Source: an uncultured Bacteroidota bacterium (GTDB taxonomy: Bacteria; Bacteroidota; Bacteroidia; Bacteroidales; VadinHA17). Taken from it: 58,458 bases of DNA. The translations under genes were made by a program, and so were the position numbers. The notes below the pieces were generated by a model that saw nothing but the letters and a program-made list of their open reading frames with translations, was not told the origin of the DNA and ran no database searches. Location of the stretch: assembly GCA_937864815.1 (NCBI GenBank), contig CALMJY010000331.1:1-58458 (forward strand), written 5' to 3'. Within the stretch, counting starts at the first letter, position 1. Each line of letters starts with the position of its first letter. Below are positions 15,350 to 24,595 of this stretch, piece after piece.

Positions 15350-18187
15350 TCAGTTACGACTGAATAAATCTCTGATCTTAGCTATATTAACCTCTGCTTC
15401 AGGATTAAAAGACTCTGAATTCATATAATTCAACATCGATGACATCAGTTGTTTTGTAACCAGACGATCATCATTAAGATTTTTCATATCTATGCTGCAA
15501 ACCATCAGCTTGCCTCCGCTAGTTTTTACCTCGAAGGCAAGTGCAAGTTTCCTGTTTCTAAACCAGTCGTCAACAGGTTGAATTATTGGTCTTAGTTCTC
15601 CGGGAAGATCATCTATTACCATTGCCTGTGAATGTGAAACAGGATCCCACCACTGCCAGTTGCTGTGGAAATCTGTGGGGAAATTTTTAAATGCAGGGTT
15701 ATCAGGATCACAAAGAATACCAAGCGTATGAGGAGGCTGGTTATTGGTCCAGGCTGTGTTCCAGAATATGCTGGAAAAACCAATAGCGATCTCAGCTCCT
15801 TTTCCTTTTGCAACTTTCCCGTAAGGAAGATACAATACCGATCCTCCCTTTTTAAGTACAGACTCTGCTGATGCATCAAGCCTGTCGGTTATCAGTACCG
15901 CGCCCGGTTCTGTCTTCTGATCTGCAGGATATACCCAGATATCCCAGCTGTTATGATATTGTGTATTCTCAATTGAAACATCTAATCTCAGTTTACAAGG
16001 TTCAGTGATTTTTTGAAGACTGAATGAGAATGATCCTGCCGGAATACAATTTCCGATTCCGAAAGAAGACTTATCCATCAAGTGTGTTGCAATAGTGTCA
16101 TTTTTGCTGCCGATAAGTCTGCATGCAACAACACTGTTTTTGATTTCAGTTGCCCCGAAGTTGGCTATTTCAACCTTTCCGCTCAGCGATTCATTGTTTT
16201 TATAAACATGCTTTTCAATCCTGGCCAGGGGAACGACAGAATTGCAGAACATTCTGAACTCTTCAGGAGATATATACCCTTTTGATTCAAAAAACGGGTT
16301 GAGTATCCCCACCAGTGCTGTTCCCTGTCCCGGGAAATCATGAAGCTGCAGCAGATGGAATCCGGCAAATCCCGGTGTTCTCAGTGCTGCCTCAATATCT
16401 GCCTTATAACATAAAGCCTGCAGTTTGCCGGATGCCATCAGGAAATCTTCAGCCTGATCACCCATTCCGTTTTCCTGAAGTGATTCCCGGAAAATCTCGA
16501 AATTCCTTGCCTTAAGAACTCCGGTGTACTTATCAATTTCCTTAAAATCCGGATAAACGCACCACTGCCCTATCTCATGACTTACAACCGGAATAGTGTA
16601 CCTGGAGATAATATCCCTGAAATCATACATAGTCTGCGGAGCCTCACGGTTGATTATACTTTTTAAACCTCCTCCCCAGACCTGAATTCTCGGCTGAGGA
16701 GCGAGGTTATACTCATTTTCAGGAATGAAAGGCCAGCCTGCAGCTGAGGTGTAAAGATGCCTGTTGTCTTTTGCTTTCCAGTAATCAATAAGTCTGCCCA
16801 GATATTCACTCTGTTTATTACCGGCAGGTTCATTTCCGTAAGCAAGCATGCAGAATGAAGGATGATTGCCGTAGGCTTTGAGAATCCTGTCTCCTTCCCT
16901 GTAAATATAATCGTCAATAATGCCTCCTTCTCCAAGCTGAGTACCCTGGTTGGCCCATGATGAACATTCTATATGGAAGTACATACCCAGCTTATCAGCA
17001 GCAGCAAAAGCTGCTTCAGGCGGACACCAGGAATGAAACCTGATTGTATTCAGGCCATAATCCCTGCAGGTCTTCAGCACCCTCTTCCACGATTCTTCAT
17101 CGGTTGGAGGATAGCCTGTCAAAGGGAAAATACAGCACTCAAGAGTTCCCCTCAGGAAAACCGGATGACCGTTTATTTCAAAACGGGTCCCTGATGCTTT
17201 GAACTCACGCATTCCGAAGTTACTTTTATGTGCCTGTAAAACTCTCCCTTCATGATCTCGCAGGCTGGCTTCCAAAGTGTAGAGGACCGGGGAAAATTCA
17301 TCCCATGTCTTAAATTTCTTTCCCATGGGATAATCAATAACCAGCTGAAACAATTCGGAATCTGATACAGCTGATACACTTTTTGCCTTCACCTTAACAT
17401 CATTCTGACTATTAGCTTTCAGAACGATCCTTCCATTAAACCCATTCCCTGATTTATTCCTTACCTCAACTAAAACCTTTGCCTTATTATTCTTTATGTC
17501 AGGGTAAATTGCCACATCATCGATATACACTGAAGGCAGGGCTCTGAGGCTTATGTCTCCGGCAATACCGTTCCAGTTCGACTGTGTATGATCGCTTACA
17601 CTATGGGAATTTACGCCCACAGGAACCACCATATCATTATTTACCCTGATACTAATCCTGTTTTTACCGGCAGCGAAGAAATCAGTTATATCATACTGAT
17701 GTGCAACGGCAAGACTGTTCTGCCTGCCTGCTTCCTTCCCGTTTACAAAAACTGTAGTCTCCCAGTGTGGCCTTTCCAGGTAAAGGAAAACTCTCTGAGC
17801 AGCAAACTCCTGAGGTAATTCAAATTCTTTCTGATACCAGGCAACTCCCCTGTAGTACTTTACGGGCTGAAGCCAGAATGGAACTTTAAAGTTCCCGGGC
17901 TGCCGGTATTTCTCATATTTATTATCATTGAAAAATGACCTGTCGACAATATCTCCTGTCCAGTTGGTTGAAAGTGACACATCATAACCTTTACCGTTTT
18001 CAGCCATGGAACCCGGCAGCTTAACTGTCTCATTCATATCTGCTTCATACCATTTTTCATTAATCCCCTGATCGAGGGAATCAATACGGAATTTCCATTC
18101 TCCTGCCAGTGAGAATTCAATATTTATATTCTTTTCCTTGCCGGAACAGGCACAAATAATTAAGAGGATGTAAAAGTATTTTTTCAT
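15350..18187 (-). CDS. GH2 family lipoprotein glycosidase
   Basis: The 945-residue protein starts with a lipoprotein signal (FYILLIICACSGKE). Domain order is typical GH2: jelly-roll sugar-binding domain with the WYQKEFELP strand and VFVNGKEAG (about 25-220), Ig-like domain (about 220-330), TIM barrel (about 330-620) and C-terminal beta domains. The acid/base Glu is in LAYGNEPAG (about 453) and the nucleophile Glu in VSHEIGQW (about 538). GH2 members cleave beta-galactosides, beta-mannosides or beta-glucuronides; which one is not decided by these motifs. It is divergent from the sulfatase gene (111 bases apart), so the two may share a regulatory region. Confidence 0.88.
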   Translation of the reverse strand: MKKYFYILLIICACSGKEKNINIEFSLAGEWKFRIDSLDQGINEKWYEADMNETVKLPGSMAENGKGYDVSLSTNWTGDIVDRSFFNDNKYEKYRQPGNFKVPFWLQPVKYYRGVAWYQKEFELPQEFAAQRVFLYLERPHWETTVFVNGKEAGRQNSLAVAHQYDITDFFAAGKNRISIRVNNDMVVPVGVNSHSVSDHTQSNWNGIAGDISLRALPSVYIDDVAIYPDIKNNKAKVLVEVRNKSGNGFNGRIVLKANSQNDVKVKAKSVSAVSDSELFQLVIDYPMGKKFKTWDEFSPVLYTLEASLRDHEGRVLQAHKSNFGMREFKASGTRFEINGHPVFLRGTLECCIFPLTGYPPTDEESWKRVLKTCRDYGLNTIRFHSWCPPEAAFAAADKLGMYFHIECSSWANQGTQLGEGGIIDDYIYREGDRILKAYGNHPSFCMLAYGNEPAGNKQSEYLGRLIDYWKAKDNRHLYTSAAGWPFIPENEYNLAPQPRIQVWGGGLKSIINREAPQTMYDFRDIISRYTIPVVSHEIGQWCVYPDFKEIDKYTGVLKARNFEIFRESLQENGMGDQAEDFLMASGKLQALCYKADIEAALRTPGFAGFHLLQLHDFPGQGTALVGILNPFFESKGYISPEEFRMFCNSVVPLARIEKHVYKNNESLSGKVEIANFGATEIKNSVVACRLIGSKNDTIATHLMDKSSFGIGNCIPAGSFSFSLQKITEPCKLRLDVSIENTQYHNSWDIWVYPADQKTEPGAVLITDRLDASAESVLKKGGSVLYLPYGKVAKGKGAEIAIGFSSIFWNTAWTNNQPPHTLGILCDPDNPAFKNFPTDFHSNWQWWDPVSHSQAMVIDDLPGELRPIIQPVDDWFRNRKLALAFEVKTSGGKLMVCSIDMKNLNDDRLVTKQLMSSMLNYMNSESFNPEAEVNIAKIRDLFSRN

Positions 18188-18298
18188 AAATAGCCGGCTT
18201 TGGTTTTTTCTGTATTCTTTTATTAATTTGGCTGATATTAATCAAAAATATTGAATTTCGGCCAGATTGTTCCGGAATTCATCGAATAAAAAGTCCTT

Positions 18299-20482
18299 AT
18301 GAATAAGAATCTCCTTCCGCTTCTATGCATGGTTTCACCGGCAATCACATCATGTAATATAAGTCATGACAGGGATGATGCTAAAGGTGTAAAACCCAAT
18401 GTCATACTTTTTCTTATAGATGATTTCGGCTATGGTGATATCAGCTTCGAAGGAAACAGCCAGATACAAACTCCGAACATCGACAGGATTGCCCGGGGAG
18501 GTTCCAGCTTCACGAGGTTTTACCAGAGCGCAGGAGCTTCTGCCCCCACAAGAGCATCATTGCTGACAGGACGGTATCACCTTGAAACAGGGGTATGGGA
18601 TGTACATGATGGCAGGGACTTTATCAGAAAAGATGAAACAACAATTGCGGATGTCCTTAAAAAAGAAGGCTATGCCACAGGGGCTTTCGGGAAATGGCAC
18701 AGTGGCAAGACTTACTCGTATTTCTCCTGGAGCCGGGGTTTTGATACAGGGATACATCCGGTACTTTACAATTTCCTCGACAACAAACTGATATTCAATA
18801 ATAAGATTGTTAATACCGATGGGCCTGTTGAAGATGTACTGGGAAACGAGGTGGTAAAATTCATTGAAAGGAACAGGGACAAGCCCTTTTTTGCCTATGT
18901 CCCCGTACAGTCTGTCCACGAACCGTTTAACTGTCCTGCAGCTTTATTCGAAAAATATAAGGCAAAGGGCTACAGTGATCATGTATCAAGGCTATATGGA
19001 ATGATAGAGCTTTTTGACAACAACATTGGCAAAGTTCTCGATGCAGTTGAAAAAAACGGCCTTGAGGAAAAAACCATCATCATGTTCATGTCTGATGACG
19101 GACCTGCTCCCGGCTTCGATCTGTCCTATTCAAACCGCAGGATGAACGAAAGTGAACAGGCTGAAAGGTCGAGGGCATGGAAAACGCTTCACAGGGGAGG
19201 AAAGGCTTCAATCTATGAGGGCGGAGAGTTAACCCCGTTTTATATTATGTGGAAAAATACGATCCCCCGGGGAAAGAAATTCAATGAATTATCAGGGATC
19301 ATCGATATTTTTCCAACAATTCTTGACGCATGCAATATAAAGATTCCTGAAAATAACCTTCCCCTTTCAGGTAAAAGTCTCTGGCCTTTACTGAAGGGAA
19401 AAAGGATAAGAGACTGGGATAACAGGTATTATTTTGATAATACAAATTTTTATCAGATACCCAGGGGCAAAATCAATATTGATCATCCCAGGGTAAGGCA
19501 GATTTCAGTCCAACACAGAAACTACAAGCTGATCAGGTTTGATATGTTTCATTACGGGAAAGATTCTGTTTATTGTGAGTTATATGACCTGGAAAAGGAT
19601 CCTCTGGAAAAAACCAATATTGCATCAGCTAATCCTGAACTGACTAGTTCACTTAGAAAAGAAACTGAAAACTGGTTTGAATCAATACTCAGAGGAGGAA
19701 GAGCTTACGATCAGGGAATATATGAACCTGGAAAATGGGAAGAAAGGGGCTCTCCTGTAAATTTGGATGCTTATGTTGATTTATTTTCAAATGATCTTAA
19801 TATTGAAAAGACCTTATTTTCAATAGATAATCTGAAAGAACCTGGCAGCTATATCAGCTACGACATAAACATTTCAGAAAAAGGGACTTACAGCGTAGAG
19901 ATTGGATACAATGCTGAGTCAGTAAACCCGGGGAGTGAGTTCATCGTTTTCACAAAATATGATACGGCATCATTAAAAATATCTGGAAAGAACTCATCGG
20001 TCAGTGAAATACTCTCACTTCCGCAAGGACGTCAATTGCTGACTTTAAAACGTACCAGAAAGGGAACAGGAAGAGCTGAAACAGAAAGGATCAGCAGTAT
20101 GATTATACACAGGATACCTGAAGATAAGGATACTTTGGTTATCCAAAATCCCCAAATAAGAATCTCACATGGCAAGGATAACAACCGCACTTTCTCTCTT
20201 CTGAATGATGTGGCAGATTTTATGTTCCTGGGAAAACGGCTGGATTCACTTTTTCACATCAGGAGCAATGAAACATTCTTAATTGAACCTTTTGCAGATA
20301 ATCCCGGGCAGATTGCTTCTGTGACCTTTTTCCGTGATTTTGATCCTGTTAAAGAAATTACAGCTCCTCCGTTCCTCTTCGAATTACAGTGTGCTCCCGG
20401 AGAAAAATTCACCTTAAATGTCGAATTCAAATCAAGAACCGGGGTAAAAAATTCTGTCAGAGCTTATCTGATAGCTGACTGA
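18299..20482 (+). CDS. S1 family sulfatase, serine type, with C-terminal beta domain
   Basis: The 727-residue lipoprotein (lipobox ITSC) contains the alkaline-phosphatase-like sulfatase fold in its first 480 residues: NVILFLIDDFGYGDI for calcium binding, the modified-residue motif SAPTR (Ser about 81) and GKWHSGK. Ser at the start of that motif means that formylglycine must be made by an anaerobic sulfatase-maturating enzyme (anSME), not present in this window. A further 240 residues form beta-rich domains of unknown role. It would remove sulfate from a glycan, which points to a sulfated, probably marine or animal-type, polysaccharide as target of the locus. Confidence 0.9.
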   Translation: MNKNLLPLLCMVSPAITSCNISHDRDDAKGVKPNVILFLIDDFGYGDISFEGNSQIQTPNIDRIARGGSSFTRFYQSAGASAPTRASLLTGRYHLETGVWDVHDGRDFIRKDETTIADVLKKEGYATGAFGKWHSGKTYSYFSWSRGFDTGIHPVLYNFLDNKLIFNNKIVNTDGPVEDVLGNEVVKFIERNRDKPFFAYVPVQSVHEPFNCPAALFEKYKAKGYSDHVSRLYGMIELFDNNIGKVLDAVEKNGLEEKTIIMFMSDDGPAPGFDLSYSNRRMNESEQAERSRAWKTLHRGGKASIYEGGELTPFYIMWKNTIPRGKKFNELSGIIDIFPTILDACNIKIPENNLPLSGKSLWPLLKGKRIRDWDNRYYFDNTNFYQIPRGKINIDHPRVRQISVQHRNYKLIRFDMFHYGKDSVYCELYDLEKDPLEKTNIASANPELTSSLRKETENWFESILRGGRAYDQGIYEPGKWEERGSPVNLDAYVDLFSNDLNIEKTLFSIDNLKEPGSYISYDINISEKGTYSVEIGYNAESVNPGSEFIVFTKYDTASLKISGKNSSVSEILSLPQGRQLLTLKRTRKGTGRAETERISSMIIHRIPEDKDTLVIQNPQIRISHGKDNNRTFSLLNDVADFMFLGKRLDSLFHIRSNETFLIEPFADNPGQIASVTFFRDFDPVKEITAPPFLFELQCAPGEKFTLNVEFKSRTGVKNSVRAYLIAD

Positions 20483-20875
20483 TATTAAGAGACTCTTTAA
20501 ATATATTCTTTTAAGATGGTACTGTTCTTTTGTCTCTACTTAAAACCTACCCTTACCCCATAGCCGTCAACTTAAGGAAATTATAAACTGAATTGAAGTA
20601 GTATTATAAGTTTCCCCCCACCTAAGCGGGGCACGCTCTCCTTCAAAAGCTAATCTTTAGTCACATATTATTTATATATTTTTTCATTATAAGAAGGAGA
20701 TCCCTCTCCCGCTGAAGCGGATCGGGATGACAGGTTCTTTTATTGTAAAATGTGAGGGAAAGAAGCGAAGCGAGGGATCTCCTTCTTCAATCAGCATTTA
20801 GCTTATTTGCAGATGTAATTAAAAATTAGCTTTAAAAGGAGGGGAACTCAAAGCCCAATACTTCGTAGCCCTTTG
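20483..20875. repeat. Intergenic stretch with large palindromic repeats
   Basis: No gene is seen. From about 20690 to 20787 an imperfect inverted repeat pairs AAGAAGGAGATCCCTC with GAGGGATCTCCTTCTT, enclosing CGCTGAAGCGGATCGGGATGAC and GAAGCGAAGCGAG. Near 20615-20645 another C/G-rich tract, CCCCCCACCTAAGCGGGG, is present. These look like dispersed palindromic elements; they lie between the convergent sulfatase and URO-D-like genes and may serve as terminators. Confidence 0.6.
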
Positions 20876-20923
20876 TCTCCCATTCTCCCCATCTCCCGGT
20901 CTCATCGTCACCTCATCTCTCTA
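20876..20923. repeat. Octanucleotide tandem tract over a gene 3' end
   Basis: Six in-phase eight-base units begin with TCTCCCAT, TCTCCCCA, TCTCCCGG, TCTCATCG, TCACCTCA and TCTCTCTA. The stop codon of the following minus-strand URO-D-like gene (20908-20910) and its last few codons are made of this repeat. Confidence 0.75.
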
Positions 20924-22164
20924 AGAGCTTCAAGCATCGCTACAACATTTTCAAAAGGAACATTTGCCTGAACGTTATGAACAGTATTAAAAACAAAGCC
21001 ACCGTTATTGTTAAGTATTTCACACTGCCTTTTGACCTGTTCCTTTACCTGGTGGGGAGTTCCGAAGGCAAAAGCCCCCTGTGTATCAACACCTCCTCCC
21101 CAAAAAACAAGTTTGTCACCGTATTTTTTCTTAAGAACAAGCGGATCCATGCCAGTTGCATTTATCTGAACCGGATTTATTATATCGAAACCTGCCTCGA
21201 TGAAATTATTCAAAAGGGTCTCAACCGCCCCGCACGAGTGCTTGAAGGTCTTCCACCTGGTATTTTCATGAATCCAGTCGTTTACCTTGCGGTAATAGGG
21301 CAGCCAGACTCTGTCGAATGTTTCATTGGAGCAAAAAGTTGAATTCTGTGTCCCGAAATCGGTGCCGCAGGTAAATACAACATCAAGCTTGTCGCCAATC
21401 ACTTCATTATACTTTCGGAGGTTTTCAATTGCTATATCTGTCTGCCGCTCATAGAGTTCCTTCACAAAATCCTCCCTCATAAGTGTTGATATGTACCACT
21501 CTTCAACTCCTCTTATACCCTTAGGATCTTTTAGTTGCATGGCTGGTACGAGGGCAATATCGCCAAGTGCTGTTCCTCCAAGTGAGGCGACAACTGCCTT
21601 GTTTTCACTGTCAGCTCCCTCAGCCTGTTTCTTCCAATACTGAAGGTCACTATCGGTTATGTATCCAAACTCTTCAAGGTTATCTTCCACTTTAAGCGTT
21701 GAATCATCAATAGGTTTCTGCCTGTTCAGGGCATCGAAAAAATATCCTGATTTTGGCATCATCGCTGTCGGGGGATATGATGTATCACCTTCAGCATAGA
21801 TCAGGATATCTCCGTTGTCATTATACTTATAGTTGAAATCTCCGGGAAAAAGTACTTCCTGTCCCCACAGGGTTTTGTGTACTTTCCAGTTCTCATTTGC
21901 TATGCCGAACATGTTTTTATGCCCGTATAATCCAACCACATCCAGATCCATAGCCTTAACAAGTTCGGTGTCGATCTCACCCAGCATCTGGTAAGGTTCA
22001 ATTACCTTTACCGGACGTTTTTCCAGACCGTAGTACTCACGTAGCTTTTCCACAATAAGAACATGTATGCCGGTAACTGCTGTTGATCCGAAATCTACAA
22101 CAACCCTGTCGGGCTGCTTATGATTGATTGTCTTATGAAAATTTAGTTTAGAAGAGGAAGCCAT
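20908..22164 (-). CDS. URO-D superfamily (MtaA-like) protein 2
   Basis: The 418-residue cytoplasmic protein has the family start FHKTINHKQPDRVVVDFG and the H-x-C-G motif FKHSCGAVETLL (His about 309, Cys about 311). At the position where MtaA and the other copy (9114-10277) carry the third Cys ligand it reads VFWGGGVD, so the zinc site appears incomplete. It lacks HemE motifs. Sequence similarity to the first copy is low, so this is not a recent duplication. It is on its own, with its start divergent from the hypothetical gene at 22279. Its C-terminal codons lie in a tandem octad repeat. Function unknown; methyl transfer is an inference from family. Confidence 0.78.
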   Translation of the reverse strand: MASSSKLNFHKTINHKQPDRVVVDFGSTAVTGIHVLIVEKLREYYGLEKRPVKVIEPYQMLGEIDTELVKAMDLDVVGLYGHKNMFGIANENWKVHKTLWGQEVLFPGDFNYKYNDNGDILIYAEGDTSYPPTAMMPKSGYFFDALNRQKPIDDSTLKVEDNLEEFGYITDSDLQYWKKQAEGADSENKAVVASLGGTALGDIALVPAMQLKDPKGIRGVEEWYISTLMREDFVKELYERQTDIAIENLRKYNEVIGDKLDVVFTCGTDFGTQNSTFCSNETFDRVWLPYYRKVNDWIHENTRWKTFKHSCGAVETLLNNFIEAGFDIINPVQINATGMDPLVLKKKYGDKLVFWGGGVDTQGAFAFGTPHQVKEQVKRQCEILNNNGGFVFNTVHNVQANVPFENVVAMLEALREMR

Positions 22165-22266
22165 CTGGTTATTTTTATGTTTTACAATCCGATTTAAAGA
22201 TAATCGATTCCGGATATTTTAACATTTCTTAAAGAAGATTCTTTCCCCAGAGATTTCTGTTTGTGG

Positions 22267-22274
22267 TATCTTTG
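22267..22274 (+). promoter_or_regulatory. Bacteroidota -7 element TATCTTTG
   Basis: TATCTTTG matches the TAnnTTTG consensus and ends four bases before the ATG at 22279, so the transcript should start at or near the start codon (leaderless). The -33 position reads TTTC rather than TTTG. Confidence 0.6.
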
Positions 22275-22278
22275 TAAC

Positions 22279-22845
22279 ATGATTGCTGATAATCAGATAC
22301 CTGAACCGATATTATTTAATCCTCTGAAACATCATCTTGGATTTATTAAGGATTTTGTCGGTATCCGGTCTGAAGCCGGCAGAAAAACCGCTGACAATGA
22401 TCTTGTAAAAGAACTTAAGCACCTTGGAACATCTGTTATGGATGTCTATAATGGCAAGCTTCCGATAAATAAAATCTGCAGGGAGGTCCTCGATTTCCTC
22501 TTTGAGAAAAACCTTTCTGAAAGGTTATCATTTTCAGACTGGACGGGCACAAAAATGAATGAATTCAAAATTATTCATTTGTCAGATGGATCGGAATGGA
22601 CTCTGAAGTATCACAACCATAATTCAAGATTTGTTCATATCTTTCCGGCACGGGGCAGTCGTTACTCTTTCAGGGTCAAGTCCAATACACTTAAATCAGC
22701 CTTGCTGTATTATATTAAAGTAGGAAAGGATTTTGTGACAGGTGACGATCTTAACAGTGTCAGGCCTCTGCTTGGACTTTCTCCGGTGAGGGATTCTGTT
22801 GACACTGAAGCTATTCTGGAAATGATTGAGATTTTAAGGAATTAA
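22279..22845 (+). CDS. Conserved hypothetical protein
   Basis: The 188-residue protein has no signal peptide or membrane segment and is not recognised. It begins IADNQIPEPILFNPLKHHLGFI and has a mixed alpha/beta composition with a central DWTGTKMNEFKIIHLSDGS segment. The ATG at 22279 is chosen over a TTG six codons upstream because a good -7 promoter element overlaps the upstream option. The HlyD-type gene follows 13 bases downstream, so they probably form an operon. Likely cytoplasmic. Confidence 0.75.
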   Translation: MIADNQIPEPILFNPLKHHLGFIKDFVGIRSEAGRKTADNDLVKELKHLGTSVMDVYNGKLPINKICREVLDFLFEKNLSERLSFSDWTGTKMNEFKIIHLSDGSEWTLKYHNHNSRFVHIFPARGSRYSFRVKSNTLKSALLYYIKVGKDFVTGDDLNSVRPLLGLSPVRDSVDTEAILEMIEILRN

Positions 22846-22858
22846 CAACAGTCTTAAC

Positions 22859-24193
22859 ATGAAAAACAGGGAAAAAGTACTGAAAAGAATATCAGTAACT
22901 GCAGGTATTGTTGTTGCAGTTGCAGCACTCATTGCCTTCAACAAAATAAGTTCATCAAGGGGGAAAGTGGTAGTGTATGCAGAAGCTGAAAAAGATCTTT
23001 TTGAGATCTCTGTTTCCAATTCAGGTGAACTTATTGCAGAAAAGTCCATCGAGATAAAAGGTCCACAGATGGCACAGGGAAGAACAATGGGAGACCGGGG
23101 AGGAGGACATAATAACATGCGTTTTATGGACCTTAAGATTCAGGATATAGTCGCTGAGGGAACTATTGTAAAGGAAGGTGATTATATAGCTCAGCTCGAC
23201 CGCTCCCAATTCGATAACAGTCTTAAGGATGAAAGGGAAAAACTAAAAAAAGAGGTTGAAACCCTTGAGATGAAGCTGCTTGATTCAGCAGTTGTCCTTA
23301 CTAACCTCAGGGACGAGATCAAAAACCAGACATATACTGTTGAAGAGGCTGCCATCACACTTGAACAGTCAAAATTTGAGCCTCCTGCAACAATACGTAA
23401 AGCACAGATTGATCTCGATAAACAGAGAAGGACTCTGGAGCAGAAAATAAAGGCTTATGCCCTGAGGGTGGCGCAGGTCACGGCTGAAATTAACAACCAG
23501 AAGCTTCATGTTTCAGTGGGAGAAACAACTGTAAATGATCTCGAAGATTACCTGGCACAGTTCACTGTAAAGGCTCCTGCAAACGGGATGGTCATATACA
23601 AGAGAGAAAGAAACGGCACCAAAAGAAAAGCCGGTTCAAACATCAATCCATGGGATCTTACAATCGCAACATTGCCTGATCTCTCTTCGATGTTATCCAA
23701 AATGTATGTGAATGAGATTGAGATAGCCCGTATAATGAAAAATCAGAATGTCCGGATTTCCGTTGATGCCTTTCCTGAAAAATCCTTCACGGGTTCAGTT
23801 TTCAGCATTGCCAATATTGGAGAACAGCTTCCCAACTCCGATGCAAAAATGTTCGAGGTTCTTATTAAAGTCGACGGTTCTGATCCTGCACTTCGTCCAT
23901 CAATGACAACTTCCAATAAGATTATAATCGAAACTTTTGCTGACGTAATTTCAATACCCACTGAGTGCGTAAATGCAGGTACAGACAGTATTCCGTTTGT
24001 CTATCTTAAAAATCACACAAAGCAGATCGTGGTCCTTGGCAAATCGAATGAGAAGTTTGTAATTGTCGAAAAAGGCCTTAAACCCGGATCACAGGTATTT
24101 ATTATTCCGCCTGAAAATCCGGATGACTTCAGGTTATCAGGAGAAGAACTTATACCGGAGGTACGGCAGAAATCACTTATCCTGAATTATTAA
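22859..24193 (+). CDS. HlyD/MFP-type periplasmic adaptor protein
   Basis: The 444-residue protein has an N-terminal membrane anchor (residues about 12-28), a lipoyl-like half, a long coiled coil (about 120-215) rich in K/E heptads, the second lipoyl half (VKAPANGMVIYKRERNG) and a beta-barrel domain, as in membrane-fusion proteins of ABC or RND exporters. A glycine-rich insertion (GRTMGDRGGGHNN) splits the first lipoyl motif. No transporter or TolC gene is adjacent, so the partner must be encoded elsewhere. Cargo unknown. Confidence 0.85.
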   Translation: MKNREKVLKRISVTAGIVVAVAALIAFNKISSSRGKVVVYAEAEKDLFEISVSNSGELIAEKSIEIKGPQMAQGRTMGDRGGGHNNMRFMDLKIQDIVAEGTIVKEGDYIAQLDRSQFDNSLKDEREKLKKEVETLEMKLLDSAVVLTNLRDEIKNQTYTVEEAAITLEQSKFEPPATIRKAQIDLDKQRRTLEQKIKAYALRVAQVTAEINNQKLHVSVGETTVNDLEDYLAQFTVKAPANGMVIYKRERNGTKRKAGSNINPWDLTIATLPDLSSMLSKMYVNEIEIARIMKNQNVRISVDAFPEKSFTGSVFSIANIGEQLPNSDAKMFEVLIKVDGSDPALRPSMTTSNKIIIETFADVISIPTECVNAGTDSIPFVYLKNHTKQIVVLGKSNEKFVIVEKGLKPGSQVFIIPPENPDDFRLSGEELIPEVRQKSLILNY

Positions 24194-24200
24194 ATATTAT

Positions 24201-24224
24201 AGGGACACGCCATGGCGTGTCCCT
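24201..24224. repeat. Perfect 24-base palindrome
   Basis: The sequence is exactly self-complementary (left half AGGGACACGCCA). It lies seven bases after the HlyD-type gene and six bases from the 3' end of the convergent tRNA-Arg, so it could form a cruciform or a bidirectional terminator-like hairpin, although no T-run follows. Confidence 0.85.
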
Positions 24225-24229
24225 GCCTG

Positions 24230-24302
24230 TGATCCCGGGGCGACTCGAACGCCCAACCAACAGAACCGGAATCTGTCATTCTATCCATTGAACTACGGGA
24301 CC
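24230..24302 (-). tRNA. tRNA-Arg (anticodon CCG)
   Basis: On the minus strand the 73-base sequence folds as a tRNA: acceptor GGTCCCG with CGGGATC (one G-T pair), D-arm with AGTTCAATGGATAGAAT, anticodon stem ACAGA/TCTGT with loop TTCCGGT (anticodon CCG), and T-arm GGGCG-TTCGAGT-CGCCC. CCA is not encoded. It reads the CGG arginine codon. Confidence 0.95.
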
Positions 24303-24390
24303 TGTCAATACCGCAAAAGTATAATGAAAAGCCGGGTTTAGCAAATTCCGGAATATTATCTCGATTTACTTTACTGTTTGGCCTCCGAAG

Positions 24391-24525
24391 TTTTAACCAC
24401 AGAGATCACGGAGATATTACACTGAGGACACAAAGTAGTATAATTAAATTATCTCTGAGCCCTCTGTGAACCCGGTTTCTCAGGAATGTTTGCAGGATGC
24501 GTCTCTGTGCCCTCTGTGGTTAAAA
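24391..24525. repeat. Long inverted repeat (CACAGAG type) upstream of leuS
   Basis: TTTTAACCACAGAG (24391-24404) is perfectly repeated in inverse orientation as CTCTGTGGTTAAAA (24512-24525). Between them are partial internal matches such as ATCACGGAG, ACTGAGGACACAAAG, TCTCTGAGCCCTCTGTGA. Only about 107 bases separate the arms and there is no transposase, so it is a dispersed palindromic element rather than an insertion sequence. Confidence 0.75.
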
Positions 24526-24562
24526 TGAATTATAATAAATATTTCCTATTTTCGCAGACTGA

Positions 24563-24570
24563 TAATTTTG
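24563..24570 (+). promoter_or_regulatory. Candidate -7 promoter element for leuS
   Basis: TAATTTTG fits TAnnTTTG and lies 25 bases before the leuS ATG, giving a short leader of about 20 bases. No clear TTTG was found at the -33 spacing. Confidence 0.5.
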
Positions 24571-24595
24571 ATAACACCTCAAGCTTAAACACAAA

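Noticed and set aside
24391-24525. Terminal inverted repeats of an insertion sequence
   Set aside because: Only about 107 bases lie between the arms and they encode no transposase; no target-site duplication is evident.
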